DNA of 14,459 nt from Candidatus Hodarchaeota archaeon (GTDB lineage: Archaea; Asgardarchaeota; Heimdallarchaeia; Hodarchaeales; YT1-039): contig JAEOTF010000311.1 in assembly GCA_016840025.1 (NCBI GenBank), forward strand, positions 1-14,459, written 5' to 3'. Both the position numbers and the translations under genes were made by a program. This document shows positions 7,045 to 13,400 of the stretch, piece by piece; the stretch's first letter is position 1; every line of letters starts with the position of its first letter. The notes under the pieces are model-generated. The model searched no databases. It was not told the origin of the DNA and saw only the letters and a list, made by a program, of their open reading frames with translations.

Positions 7045-7959
7045 ATGACTCGTGTCTTGGTTGCGGATCCCATTAGTCAAGAAGGGATTAAAACCCTAGA
7101 AAAAAAGGAAATATCGGTCATTGCGCATGATGTCTCACTTGAAGAACTAAATGAATTAATAGAAAATACAGAAGGACTTATTGTAAGATCTAGAACAAAA
7201 GTAACCCGAGAACTCCTTTCAAAAGCTAAAAATTTAATCGTCATAGGCCGTTGTGGAGTGGGGACGGACAATATCGATATGAAGGCAGCAGAGGAACTTG
7301 GTGTTAAAGTAGTTACAGCAGCAGGAGCTCATGCAGCTTCGGTTGCGGAGCTAACTGTGGGATTAATGTTAGCTGTTTTTAGGAAAATTCCTATGGCTGA
7401 CGCTGCTATTAAAAATCAAAAATGGACCAAAAAGCAGTTAGCCCCCCAATTACGCTTATTAAAGAATAAAACGTTGGGATTAATTGGTTGTGGAATGATC
7501 GGTTGGCTTGTAGCAAAGGTAGCACTGGCTATGGGGATGAAAGTTCGAGTTTTTGACATTATTGATATCACCCTACCAGAAGGAGATGCAAAACAAGTCA
7601 GCAGGGATGAGGTTCTTGTTGAAGCTGATGTAATTTCTTTCCATGTGCCTTTAAACAAGCACACAAGCAATATGGTTAATGCTGACATGATTTCAAAGAT
7701 GAAAGAGGGAGTAGTCCTCATCAATACATCACGCGGTGGTATTATTATGGAAGATGACCTCATAGAGGCACTTCGATCAGGTAAAGTTGGTGGGGCAGGA
7801 CTTGACGTATTTCAAGACGAACCAAACCCTCGAAAAGATCTTGTTGAAATGAATAATGTGGTTTGTACCCCTCATATAGGAAGCCAAACGATAGAAACTC
7901 AAGATGAACTCGCAAAACTTACAGCGGAACGTGTAAGCGAAATATTGCTAACTAAATGA
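7045..7959 (+). CDS. serA: Short D-3-phosphoglycerate dehydrogenase-like 2-hydroxyacid dehydrogenase
   Basis: From ATG 7045 (GGAGA at 7032-7036, good spacing) the product has 304 residues. It has a D-isomer 2-hydroxyacid dehydrogenase fold: the N-terminal half-domain includes GLIVRSRTKVT (44-54) and GRCGVGTDNID; the NAD-binding site is GCGMIG (148-153) with Asp171 at the end of the next strand, favouring NAD; catalytic Arg230 is in INTSRGG, Glu259 in QDEPNP and His277 in CTPHIG. It lacks the ACT and intervening domains of long bacterial SerA, matching the short archaeal form. The likely reaction is 3-phosphoglycerate to 3-phosphohydroxypyruvate, the first step of serine synthesis; glyoxylate or hydroxypyruvate reductase is the alternative. 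An upstream TTG at 7030 would add five residues. No other serine gene is adjacent. Confidence 0.88.
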   Translation: MTRVLVADPISQEGIKTLEKKEISVIAHDVSLEELNELIENTEGLIVRSRTKVTRELLSKAKNLIVIGRCGVGTDNIDMKAAEELGVKVVTAAGAHAASVAELTVGLMLAVFRKIPMADAAIKNQKWTKKQLAPQLRLLKNKTLGLIGCGMIGWLVAKVALAMGMKVRVFDIIDITLPEGDAKQVSRDEVLVEADVISFHVPLNKHTSNMVNADMISKMKEGVVLINTSRGGIIMEDDLIEALRSGKVGGAGLDVFQDEPNPRKDLVEMNNVVCTPHIGSQTIETQDELAKLTAERVSEILLTK

Positions 7960-8008
7960 CAAACTCTAGCCAAAAGACAGTATATTCTTCAGAAATAAAT
8001 GGCGAGGA

Positions 8009-8018
8009 TTTTAAAATA
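8009..8018 (+). promoter_or_regulatory. Candidate TATA box for the rpl15e operon
   Basis: TTTTAAAATA lies 61 bases before the rpl15e ATG in the 119-base gap after the dehydrogenase gene. In an archaeon this would place transcription start near 8040, leaving a short leader that includes GTGAG just before the ATG. The call rests on composition and position only. Confidence 0.35.
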
Positions 8019-8078
8019 CATGGCAAAATCTTGCACCCCACGGAACAGAAGACAATAAAATAGCCAGAGTGAGTAGTA

Positions 8079-8660
8079 ATGAACACATACTCGGCCATCA
8101 GAAAAACATGGCAAAATAAGAAATCAACGGACTATAAGAAACAGCGAATTGAACGTTTAATCAAGTGGCGACGTGAGTTAGCTGTTGAAAGAATTGAACG
8201 ACCGACTCGTTTAGATCGGGCACGAGCACTGGGCTATCAAGCAAAGCAAGGATATGTGATGGCGCGAGTAAGAGTGAAAAGGGGTGGTAGGCACAGAGAA
8301 AGACCAAGAAGGGGTCGACGACCGAAAAGAATGGGTGTGTTTGTTACTCCAGGCAAGAACCGACAAGCTATTGCGGAAGAACGTGTCGCAAGAAAGTTTC
8401 CCAATCTGAGAGTGCTCAACTCTTACTTTGCAGAAGAAGACGGGGTTCATCGCTGGTATGAGGTTATCCTTGTAGATCCCGTACATCCTGTCATCAAAAG
8501 TGATAAAAAAATTAACTGGATCTGTGAACCCCAACACAAGGGACGAGTCTTTCGCGGGCTCACAAGTGCAGGAAAAAAGTCAAGAGGTCTTAGAAGAAAA
8601 GGTAAGGGCGCAGAAAAGATTCGTCCATCTCTCCGAGCGCATAGGCGTAGAGGAACCTGA
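8079..8660 (+). CDS. rpl15e: Large-subunit ribosomal protein L15e (eL15)
   Basis: A 193-residue, strongly basic protein matching L15e over its whole length: the N-terminus [13 protein letters not shown], the [19 protein letters not shown] segment, [22 protein letters not shown]-like [12 protein letters not shown], the [12 protein letters not shown] block and an Arg/Lys-rich tail ([17 protein letters not shown]). L15e is found in archaea and eukaryotes and is absent from bacteria. It binds 23S rRNA in the large subunit. It is first in a four-gene operon; its TGA (8658-8660) overlaps the next ATG by one base, which implies coupled translation with the RNA-binding protein that follows. Confidence 0.97.
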   Translation: MNTYSAIRKTWQNKKSTDYKKQRIERLIKWRRELAVERIERPTRLDRARALGYQAKQGYVMARVRVKRGGRHRERPRRGRRPKRMGVFVTPGKNRQAIAEERVARKFPNLRVLNSYFAEEDGVHRWYEVILVDPVHPVIKSDKKINWICEPQHKGRVFRGLTSAGKKSRGLRRKGKGAEKIRPSLRAHRRRGT

Positions 8661-9145
8661 TGAAAAAACCAAATAAGCGAAAGGTAAACCTCCCCAAAGT
8701 CAATTTTCTCATCGCAGAATGTAATGTACACGAAACAGAGATAATGAGTAAGGTAAAACATGCTCTTTCTCTTTTACTTCCTCAAACTTTTCGTTCTAGA
8801 CTAGAATCAAAAATTTACCAAGAAACTGTGGTAGGGCATTATAAAAACACCATTTGGCGGTTAAAACTACAGATAGAGAAAGATATCGCTCAGGAAGCGA
8901 CTTTATACCTATTTGAACGATTAATTCATGGAGAAAAAGATAGAATCTTAGCTGAATTCAACAGACGTTTTGACGAAAAGTCTTTGGCACTATATCTGCG
9001 ACTAAATAAGCAGAAACTTGCACAAAATGAATTTTGGTTAACCAACGGGCTCGACTCGGTAGTGATCTGTATCAAAATTAAAGCCCAAGGTCCAAAAAGG
9101 ATTATAGAAAGCAGACGATTTTTAAAAAATCTTTTACAAAACTAA
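8660..9145 (+). CDS. COG1325-type RNA-binding protein (exosome-associated family)
   Basis: A 161-residue basic protein with no cysteine motif or membrane segment. After a Lys-rich start comes NFLIAECNVHETEIMSKV (17-34), then LPQTFRSRLESKIYQETVVGHYKNTIWRL, FNRRFDEKSLALYLRLNKQKL (about 100-120) and a C-terminal hydrophobic strand DSVVICIKIKA. This pattern, and its position directly between L15e and Rnp3, fit the archaeal RNA-binding family COG1325, linked by genomic context to the exosome. The biochemical role is unproven. It starts at ATG 8660, overlapping the L15e stop by one base, with GAGGA at 8650-8654 as ribosome-binding site. Confidence 0.82.
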   Translation: MKKPNKRKVNLPKVNFLIAECNVHETEIMSKVKHALSLLLPQTFRSRLESKIYQETVVGHYKNTIWRLKLQIEKDIAQEATLYLFERLIHGEKDRILAEFNRRFDEKSLALYLRLNKQKLAQNEFWLTNGLDSVVICIKIKAQGPKRIIESRRFLKNLLQN

Positions 9146-9171
9146 TAATGATGATGGAGTGAGAGTGCAAG

Positions 9172-9867
9172 ATGACGCATTATATTGATTTTAACATCAA
9201 GGCACGACGAAAAGCTGACCTCAAGAACATTAAAAAGTTAGCCAACATCCTAGGATATTCGGAAATCGTCATCGAAACACCCTTAAAGATCAATGAATTT
9301 AATAGGCAAGGTACACCGCGTATTTCTCGTCGTCTTACGCTTCAAGGGAGCAGTATCGAGTCCATTCGGAAACGGTTAGGGCGAGAGCGATACAAATATG
9401 AGATAATATCAATTTGTTGTGAAGAAAACAAGACAGCTAAATGGGCAGCTCAAGATAATCGGGTTGATACTTTTATTTTCCCAACGACTAAAACTCTGAG
9501 ATTATTTGACATTTCTATGGCAAAATTAGCGAAAAAATTCCAAAAAGCGATCGAAATTCCTCTTATCCCTCTCATAAAACATGCATATAGAGAGAGGACA
9601 GGATTAATTCGAGGCTATTTTCGAGCGGTGAAGATAGCACAGAAAGCAAAGTGCCCGATCATCTTGAGCTCTGGAGCAGATTCATTGTTAGAAATGAGAG
9701 CTCCTAAAGATATGGCTTGTTTTGCTGAAGTATTTGCACTTACAGAAAAACTAGCTCTTGAAGGCTTATCTACTATCCCCGAATATATTATATCTGAAAA
9801 TAAGAAGAAATTAGGCTCTAGTTTTGTAATTCCAGGAGTATCTCTTGACGAAGAGGAGGAAGAATGA
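9172..9867 (+). CDS. rnp3: RNase P protein component 3 (Rpp30)
   Basis: A 231-residue protein with the Rpp30 TIM-barrel-like pattern: it opens MTHYIDFNIKAR, continues with KLANILGYSEIVIETPL, then TFIFPTTKTLRLFDISMAKLA (about 99-119) with the characteristic FD.S.A.LA motif, EIPLIPLIK, and RAVKIAQKAKCPIILSSGAD followed by EMRAPKDMACF. Rpp30/Rnp3 pairs with Pop5/Rnp2 and supports the RNase P RNA in cutting the 5' leader from pre-tRNAs. The partner gene starts with no gap after this stop, giving the expected 1:1 layout. The GGAGTGAGA upstream of ATG 9172 is a good ribosome-binding site. The very acidic end (DEEEEE) is partly dictated by the GAGGAGGA that serves as ribosome-binding site for rnp2. 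Confidence 0.94.
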   Translation: MTHYIDFNIKARRKADLKNIKKLANILGYSEIVIETPLKINEFNRQGTPRISRRLTLQGSSIESIRKRLGRERYKYEIISICCEENKTAKWAAQDNRVDTFIFPTTKTLRLFDISMAKLAKKFQKAIEIPLIPLIKHAYRERTGLIRGYFRAVKIAQKAKCPIILSSGADSLLEMRAPKDMACFAEVFALTEKLALEGLSTIPEYIISENKKKLGSSFVIPGVSLDEEEEE

Positions 9868-10239
9868 TTGCCTGTTAAGCTTCTTGATAAAGTACGTTAT
9901 CTAAGTGTCGCATATCTTGGACCCAAATCATTAAATGATCAACAATTATGGAGCAGCGTATCAAGGAGCCTTCTACGCCTCTTTGGAGAACAAGGCGCTG
10001 CTTTAACAGGACTTTATCTCATTGAACACGACCCCGAACTGCAACAGACCATTTTTAGAGCAACAAACAAATCCATGAACATGGTTAGAGCTGCGATTTG
10101 TTCAATCACAGAGATAAATGGAGAAAATATACTTCTTTTTGTAACAAATGTCTCAGGTACGATCAAACGTGCTAAAAAGAAGGCTAAACCCATGAAGGAA
10201 CTCATGAATGGTATTATCGAAGTAGAAAAATGTGAATAA
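9868..10239 (+). CDS. rnp2: RNase P protein component 2 (Pop5)
   Basis: A 123-residue protein with the Pop5 ferredoxin-like pattern: LLDKVRYLSVAYLGPK, then LWSSVSRSLLRLFGEQGAA (27-45), LYLIEHDP, and NMVRAAICSITEINGENILLFVTNVSGTIKRAKK. It forms a tetramer with Rnp3 in archaeal RNase P. Translation starts at TTG 9868, directly after the TGA of rnp3 (9865-9867); GAGGAGGA at about 9852-9861 is the ribosome-binding site. An ATG at 9864 overlaps the junction but is in another frame. In many archaea this gene is followed by proteasome alpha and exosome genes; here it is followed by about 400 non-coding bases. Confidence 0.94.
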   Translation: MPVKLLDKVRYLSVAYLGPKSLNDQQLWSSVSRSLLRLFGEQGAALTGLYLIEHDPELQQTIFRATNKSMNMVRAAICSITEINGENILLFVTNVSGTIKRAKKKAKPMKELMNGIIEVEKCE

Positions 10240-10646
10240 GAACATCATCAAACAAAGGAACAGTCCATTCTAAGTTAATGCTTTTGCTTTTTGAATAATC
10301 GCCCTAAAACTAACTTATCGCGGAAAAAAGCCTTAATGAAATTTATTATGCTTGATTATTTCTAAATGTGGTTTAAGTTCAAGTTTATGATGTTAAATAA
10401 TTAAAGGGTTGAAACTCTCCCTTCCAGTCAGTCTGGGGCGGCGGAATCATTGGCTTACTTGAGTAAGACTCTCCGCAGTCATTCTCATCATTCTATAGTA
10501 TAATTTAAACTAAACTATATAAAATAAATTAAACTAAACATGACGATTATTAATTAAAAGGACAAATTAAAAACAAGCTAATAAGGATTATTCAGGCTCA
10601 TTTACATTTCTTTGACCTTTTACATGTTAAGGATGATGAATGCATA
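10240..10646 (+). other. 407-base non-coding region with a structured, GC-richer segment
   Basis: No frame here looks coding. T-rich stretches near 10282-10295 may end the rnp2 transcript. Bases 10406-10476 stand out as richer in G+C and hairpin-forming: GGG 10406-10408 with CCC 10419-10421; CCAG 10424-10427 with CTGG 10433-10436; and a larger stem GCGGA 10441-10445 with TCCGC 10472-10476 enclosing CTTAC 10454-10458 with GTAAG 10463-10467 (loop TTGA). ACTCTCC occurs twice, at 10414 and 10468. This could be a small RNA or leader structure. I could not match it to tRNA, C/D-box, SRP or RNase P RNA. Beyond it lies an AT-rich promoter-like region. Confidence 0.45.
10505..10539 (+). promoter_or_regulatory. 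TATA-like element between two 11-base direct repeats
   Basis: TTAAACTAAAC occurs at 10505-10515 and again at 10529-10539. Between them is TATATAAAATAA (10516-10527), a strong archaeal TATA-like sequence. Transcription would start near 10545 and run about 100 bases before the ATG at 10647. Identical elements on both sides of a TATA box suggest repressor or activator sites, but this AT-rich stretch makes chance similarity possible. Confidence 0.45.
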
Positions 10647-11054
10647 ATGATGAAGGTTTATGAACATATCTGGGAAGACATCGTAATTCGAACAGTGATT
10701 CTTGGATTCTCTCTCGCTCTTATCTTCTTCCTTATAGATATGGTCTTCTTTCTCTGGCCACAAGAAGACCTTGAGAGCACACTACCCATTTTATATGATG
10801 ATATAGCAGGTATCCAACTCGTAGATATTCTCCATGTTATTCTTTGGAGTTTTTGCTACTTTTTCTTCTTTATTGTATATAGCAATCTCAAGGATATTTT
10901 TGAGTTTGCTGTAACGGTTATTGATTTCATTGGCCTAGCAGTTATGGGTGGTTTGATTTTATTCATCATCTACAATGAGTGGATTGCGCTAGGTTTTCTT
11001 GTAGTTGTTTTTCTTGAATATATTTATTTTTACGCAGCGATAGGCAAGGAATAG
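10647..11054 (+). CDS. Four-helix membrane protein of unknown function
   Basis: A 135-residue protein with four predicted membrane segments at about 13-37, 58-79, 86-109 and 112-132. The loop 38-57 is acidic (WPQEDLESTLPILYDD), and there are few charges elsewhere. I see no catalytic motif, cysteine pair or transporter signature and do not recognise the family. It starts at ATG 10647, with a second ATG directly after; upstream ATGs at 10633 and 10636 lie in other reading frames, the latter closing at TAA 10645-10647. It precedes the COG2229 GTPase by 160 bases on the same strand. That gap contains its own TATA-like sequence, so the genes are not necessarily one operon. Confidence 0.75.
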   Translation: MMKVYEHIWEDIVIRTVILGFSLALIFFLIDMVFFLWPQEDLESTLPILYDDIAGIQLVDILHVILWSFCYFFFFIVYSNLKDIFEFAVTVIDFIGLAVMGGLILFIIYNEWIALGFLVVVFLEYIYFYAAIGKE

Positions 11055-11068
11055 GAACTCTCTGCACG

Positions 11069-11095
11069 TTTCAGCACTGAAAACGATTAGTTTTT
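11069..11095 (+). terminator. Possible terminator after the membrane protein gene
   Basis: TTTCAG (11069-11074) pairs with CTGAAA (11077-11082) across a CA gap, and TTTTT follows at 11091-11095. It begins 14 bases after the stop codon. The two-base loop is sterically tight and the T run is separated from the stem, so the call is weak. Confidence 0.35.
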
Positions 11096-11161
11096 CCCCC
11101 ACTAAATAACCTACAAGAATTCACTATATGAAAACGACACTTTTAAGTGAAGGCTGAGTTG

Positions 11162-11174
11162 CTTAACTATATAG
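11162..11174 (+). promoter_or_regulatory. Candidate TATA box upstream of the COG2229 GTPase
   Basis: CTTAACTATATAG is the most TATA-like string in the gap between the membrane protein and the GTPase, about 40-50 bases before the likely GTPase start at 11215. Position and composition only. Confidence 0.35.
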
Positions 11175-11214
11175 AAAAATAGTCTACTAACTTCCACCAA
11201 CGGAGGTATTTCCT

Positions 11215-11937
11215 ATCAAAATCGTGGTTCTTGGTCCCTACAACTCCGGGAAGTCAACTTTCATTCGGAGGCTCTCGCATGGAAGTTCTATTTCAATTGA
11301 TAAATCAGGTACTACTGTAGCACTCGACCATGGAGTCACAGCAGTCTTTGGCGTCAATATTTTCTTATTTGGGACCCCTGGATTAGAGAGATTTGAAGTT
11401 CTTCGGCGAATCCTCTCAAGAGGAGCAGATGCCGCGCTTATGATTATCGATTCTGTCAATCCTGCTTCATTTGAGGAAGCTAAGGAAATTTATAATCATT
11501 TTAGAGAACAGATGCCCGATATTCCATGCCTCCTTCTTGCTAATAAACAAGACATAGAAATGTCTTCTTCTCCTGAAAAGGTTATGGAAGGGATGGAACT
11601 CTCCGAAAAAGAAGTTATAGGAATTATTGGGACGAGCACGGTCACAGGTGAAGGATTAGATAAGGCAGTAAAGCTGATTTTTCTCTCAGTCTTCAACAGA
11701 CATAAAAACATCCTTACAGTGGTCAAAGAACATGGTCAAGAGGAAGGAGGATTAAAATCTCTCGCAATTAGGCTTAAAGAACCTGAACAAAAAGTACGTT
11801 CGATGCTTCAATGGTTAGCATGGAGACAACTGGTCATCGCTGACTGGGAAGATAACCGTTTTGTCTTACCCAAAAAAGTCAGGGAAATCCTCGAAATTCT
11901 TGAGTTTGCCCAAACCACTAAAATGGAGAAAGGATGA
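11215..11937 (+). CDS. COG2229/SRPRB-like GTPase with C-terminal winged helix
   Basis: With initiation at 11215 the product has 240 residues. G1 is GPYNSGKST (7-15). The segment TTVALDHG (about 33-40) and the switch-II start FGTPG (52-56) are hallmarks of the COG2229 GTPases rather than Ras. G4 is NKQD (110-113) and G5 probably GTSTVTGEG. The residue after GTPG, usually Gln, is Leu57. From about 170 a winged-helix-like domain follows (GGLKSLAIRLKE, QKVRSMLQWLAWRQLV, RFVLPKKVREIL), which may bind protein or nucleic acid. GGAGG at 11202-11206 is eight bases before ATC 11215, which would give MKIVVLGPYNSGKS, the expected N-terminus. The first conventional start, GTG 11224, is 17 bases from it and would shorten strand beta-1. 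The stop overlaps the zinc-ribbon gene. Confidence 0.85.
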   Translation: MKIVVLGPYNSGKSTFIRRLSHGSSISIDKSGTTVALDHGVTAVFGVNIFLFGTPGLERFEVLRRILSRGADAALMIIDSVNPASFEEAKEIYNHFREQMPDIPCLLLANKQDIEMSSSPEKVMEGMELSEKEVIGIIGTSTVTGEGLDKAVKLIFLSVFNRHKNILTVVKEHGQEEGGLKSLAIRLKEPEQKVRSMLQWLAWRQLVIADWEDNRFVLPKKVREILEILEFAQTTKMEKG

Positions 11938-12110
11938 TGAGCCCAGAAAAACCTGATGTCTTTATTTGTAATAAATGCAAAGAGAGATTCCAAAAGGCAG
12001 AATATGTAGATGTGGAAGAAGATGGCCTTTTATTCACGAGACCTAGTTGCCCAAAATGCGGATCAACGGAGCTAGTCGTTAGTAGCTGGTTTGTAGAGGA
12101 AAAAAAATAA
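11934..12110 (+). CDS. 58-residue zinc-ribbon protein
   Basis: The frame reads MMSPEKPDVFICNKCKERF and ends SSWFVEEKK. Two CxxC knuckles, Cys12/Cys15 (CNKC) and Cys39/Cys42 (CPKCGS), are spaced as in a single zinc ribbon. Its ATG overlaps the TGA of the GTPase gene (ATGA, 11934-11937), with GGAG at 11925-11928, so translation is coupled; a second ATG at 11937 is equally usable. Small ribbons like this often bridge proteins or nucleic acids. The tight overlap suggests it works with the GTPase, but no function can be read from the sequence. It is easily missed because of its length. Confidence 0.8.
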   Translation: MMSPEKPDVFICNKCKERFQKAEYVDVEEDGLLFTRPSCPKCGSTELVVSSWFVEEKK

Positions 12111-12243
12111 CTTATTCTTACCAGTACATCAATTAGAACTTCCTCTCATTGACGAATCTACCTCCTCTTGGAAATATTGATCCACGTTTGGAATTTCAAT
12201 AGGTTCTATGATTTTCTTAAGTATTGAGGAGAAAAATAATGCT

Positions 12244-12786
12244 ATGTGGATTCTGATCTCTTCGCAAAGAGGGAATGAAAGAGATGCTCAAAGTGAAATG
12301 TGGTATATTCTAAAAGAAAGATTAGAAATAAACTCAAAACCTATCCACTGTTCAATTCCTGGATTGTCTCTCCTTCGGATTAAAGAAAAAAAAACTGTCC
12401 CCGAAATTATGCAAAAAATCAGAGAAATCGCGGCTAAAGAGCATCTTATGGCATGTTTACGAATTATCCCTCTAGAAATGATCATCAAGACTGACCCTGA
12501 AGAAATTCGAGATAAATGCCTTCAATATACTACTCAAATAAAACCAACAGATAAATGGCGAATCACAACTCGCACACGTCACACCAAAATACGAGGTCAA
12601 GAATTAATAGAAATTATCGCACCCCATATTAAGAATGGAGAAGTAGATCTAGAAAATCCCGATAAAATCCTTCGGATAGAAATTTTGGGTTCTAAAACAG
12701 GAATTTGTCTACATCGTCCATCTGATGAAATTCGAATAAAGGAGATTGAGAATGAGATAGATAAAGAACATAATGATACATCATAA
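12244..12786 (+). CDS. THUMP-domain RNA-binding protein (COG1818-like)
   Basis: Using ATG 12244 the product has 180 residues and begins MWILISSQRGNERDAQSEMW, like archaeal THUMP proteins of COG1818. The THUMP signature is in the second half: IRDKCLQYT, KWRITTRTRHTKIRGQELIEIIAPHIKNGEVDLENPDKILRIEI-type sequence with the VDL(E)NPD-to-beta strand and the GICLHRP end. THUMP domains bind the acceptor region of tRNA. A stand-alone domain of this size may act as an adaptor for a modification enzyme, as Tan1/THUMPD1 does for cytidine acetylation; that is inference. An ATG at 12208 would add 12 residues without family support; GAGGAG at 12226-12231 favours 12244. It converges with Cgi121, leaving 39 bases between the stops. 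Confidence 0.82.
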   Translation: MWILISSQRGNERDAQSEMWYILKERLEINSKPIHCSIPGLSLLRIKEKKTVPEIMQKIREIAAKEHLMACLRIIPLEMIIKTDPEEIRDKCLQYTTQIKPTDKWRITTRTRHTKIRGQELIEIIAPHIKNGEVDLENPDKILRIEILGSKTGICLHRPSDEIRIKEIENEIDKEHNDTS

Positions 12787-12825
12787 ATGATATTGTTGAC
12801 TATACTTTGACTAACTTGGTTCATT

Positions 12826-13362
12826 CTATTTTCCTTGAAGAGCTGTAAGAGCAACCATTTGTAGAATTTTATCTTCAAATGATTGAAAGTTGCTTCCAAG
12901 GGGAAGTGTGTCTTTAATAAGCTCTTTTTTCTCCTTAGTGAGGTCAAGGGAGACAGCAGGATTACGGATAACATTTAAATCTGATAAAATCGAGTCTATA
13001 ACGTTTTTAAATTCTTCTGTAGATACAATAACTAATGCAGCCTTATCAGAGGGAGTTTGAATTCCCATGAGCTCAATAGCTTGTTTAATTTGACGTTGTC
13101 CTGAAAGATAAAGAAGTAACTCGGTTTCAAGAGATCTGGAAATATTACGCTGATTTTCAAACGATTTGAGAGCATGCCAAAGAGCACTCAAAATGTGTTC
13201 TTTACTTGCTACATAATCTAGTCGAATTATTTGAAGACAGAACAAATCCTGCTTTTTTCGAATATTAGCTACTTTTTTCAATAAATTCGGTACAGATATA
13301 TTAGAAGGAAGTAAAATAGGGAAAATATAAACACATGTACCTTTTTCGTCTAATTTTATCAT
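12826..13362 (-). CDS. cgi121: KEOPS complex subunit Cgi121
   Basis: A 178-residue protein with the Cgi121/TPRKB pattern: IIRLDYVASKEHILSALWHAL (about 45-65), then ISRSLETELLLYLSGQRQIKQAIELMGI (about 74-101) with the diagnostic LLYLSGxRQI motif, a DKAALVIVS strand, and a late segment around TEEFKN. In the KEOPS complex Cgi121 binds the tRNA 3' CCA end and contacts Bud32, helping Kae1 add the t6A modification to position 37 of ANN-decoding tRNAs (family knowledge). The other KEOPS genes are not in this window. It starts at ATG 13362, 38 bases from the queE start on the opposite strand. No ribosome-binding site is visible, consistent with a leaderless or very short-leader mRNA. Confidence 0.9.
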   Translation of the reverse strand: MIKLDEKGTCVYIFPILLPSNISVPNLLKKVANIRKKQDLFCLQIIRLDYVASKEHILSALWHALKSFENQRNISRSLETELLLYLSGQRQIKQAIELMGIQTPSDKAALVIVSTEEFKNVIDSILSDLNVIRNPAVSLDLTKEKKELIKDTLPLGSNFQSFEDKILQMVALTALQGK

Positions 13363-13400
13363 CTATTGTCGAAAAACAGAAAAATTCCGAGCTGATAAAG

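Noticed and set aside
8211..8761. Several minus-strand open frames across rpl15e
   Set aside because: They are antisense to an unmistakable L15e gene and are explained by its Arg/Gly-rich codon pattern.
10381..10400. Possible C/D-box RNA (ATGATG near 10387)
   Set aside because: The C box is imperfect and no D box (CTGA) sits at a suitable distance.
13335..13400. Longer QueE starting at ATG 13335
   Set aside because: The 22 added residues do not look like QueE and overlap the start of cgi121; the standard N-terminus begins at 13401.
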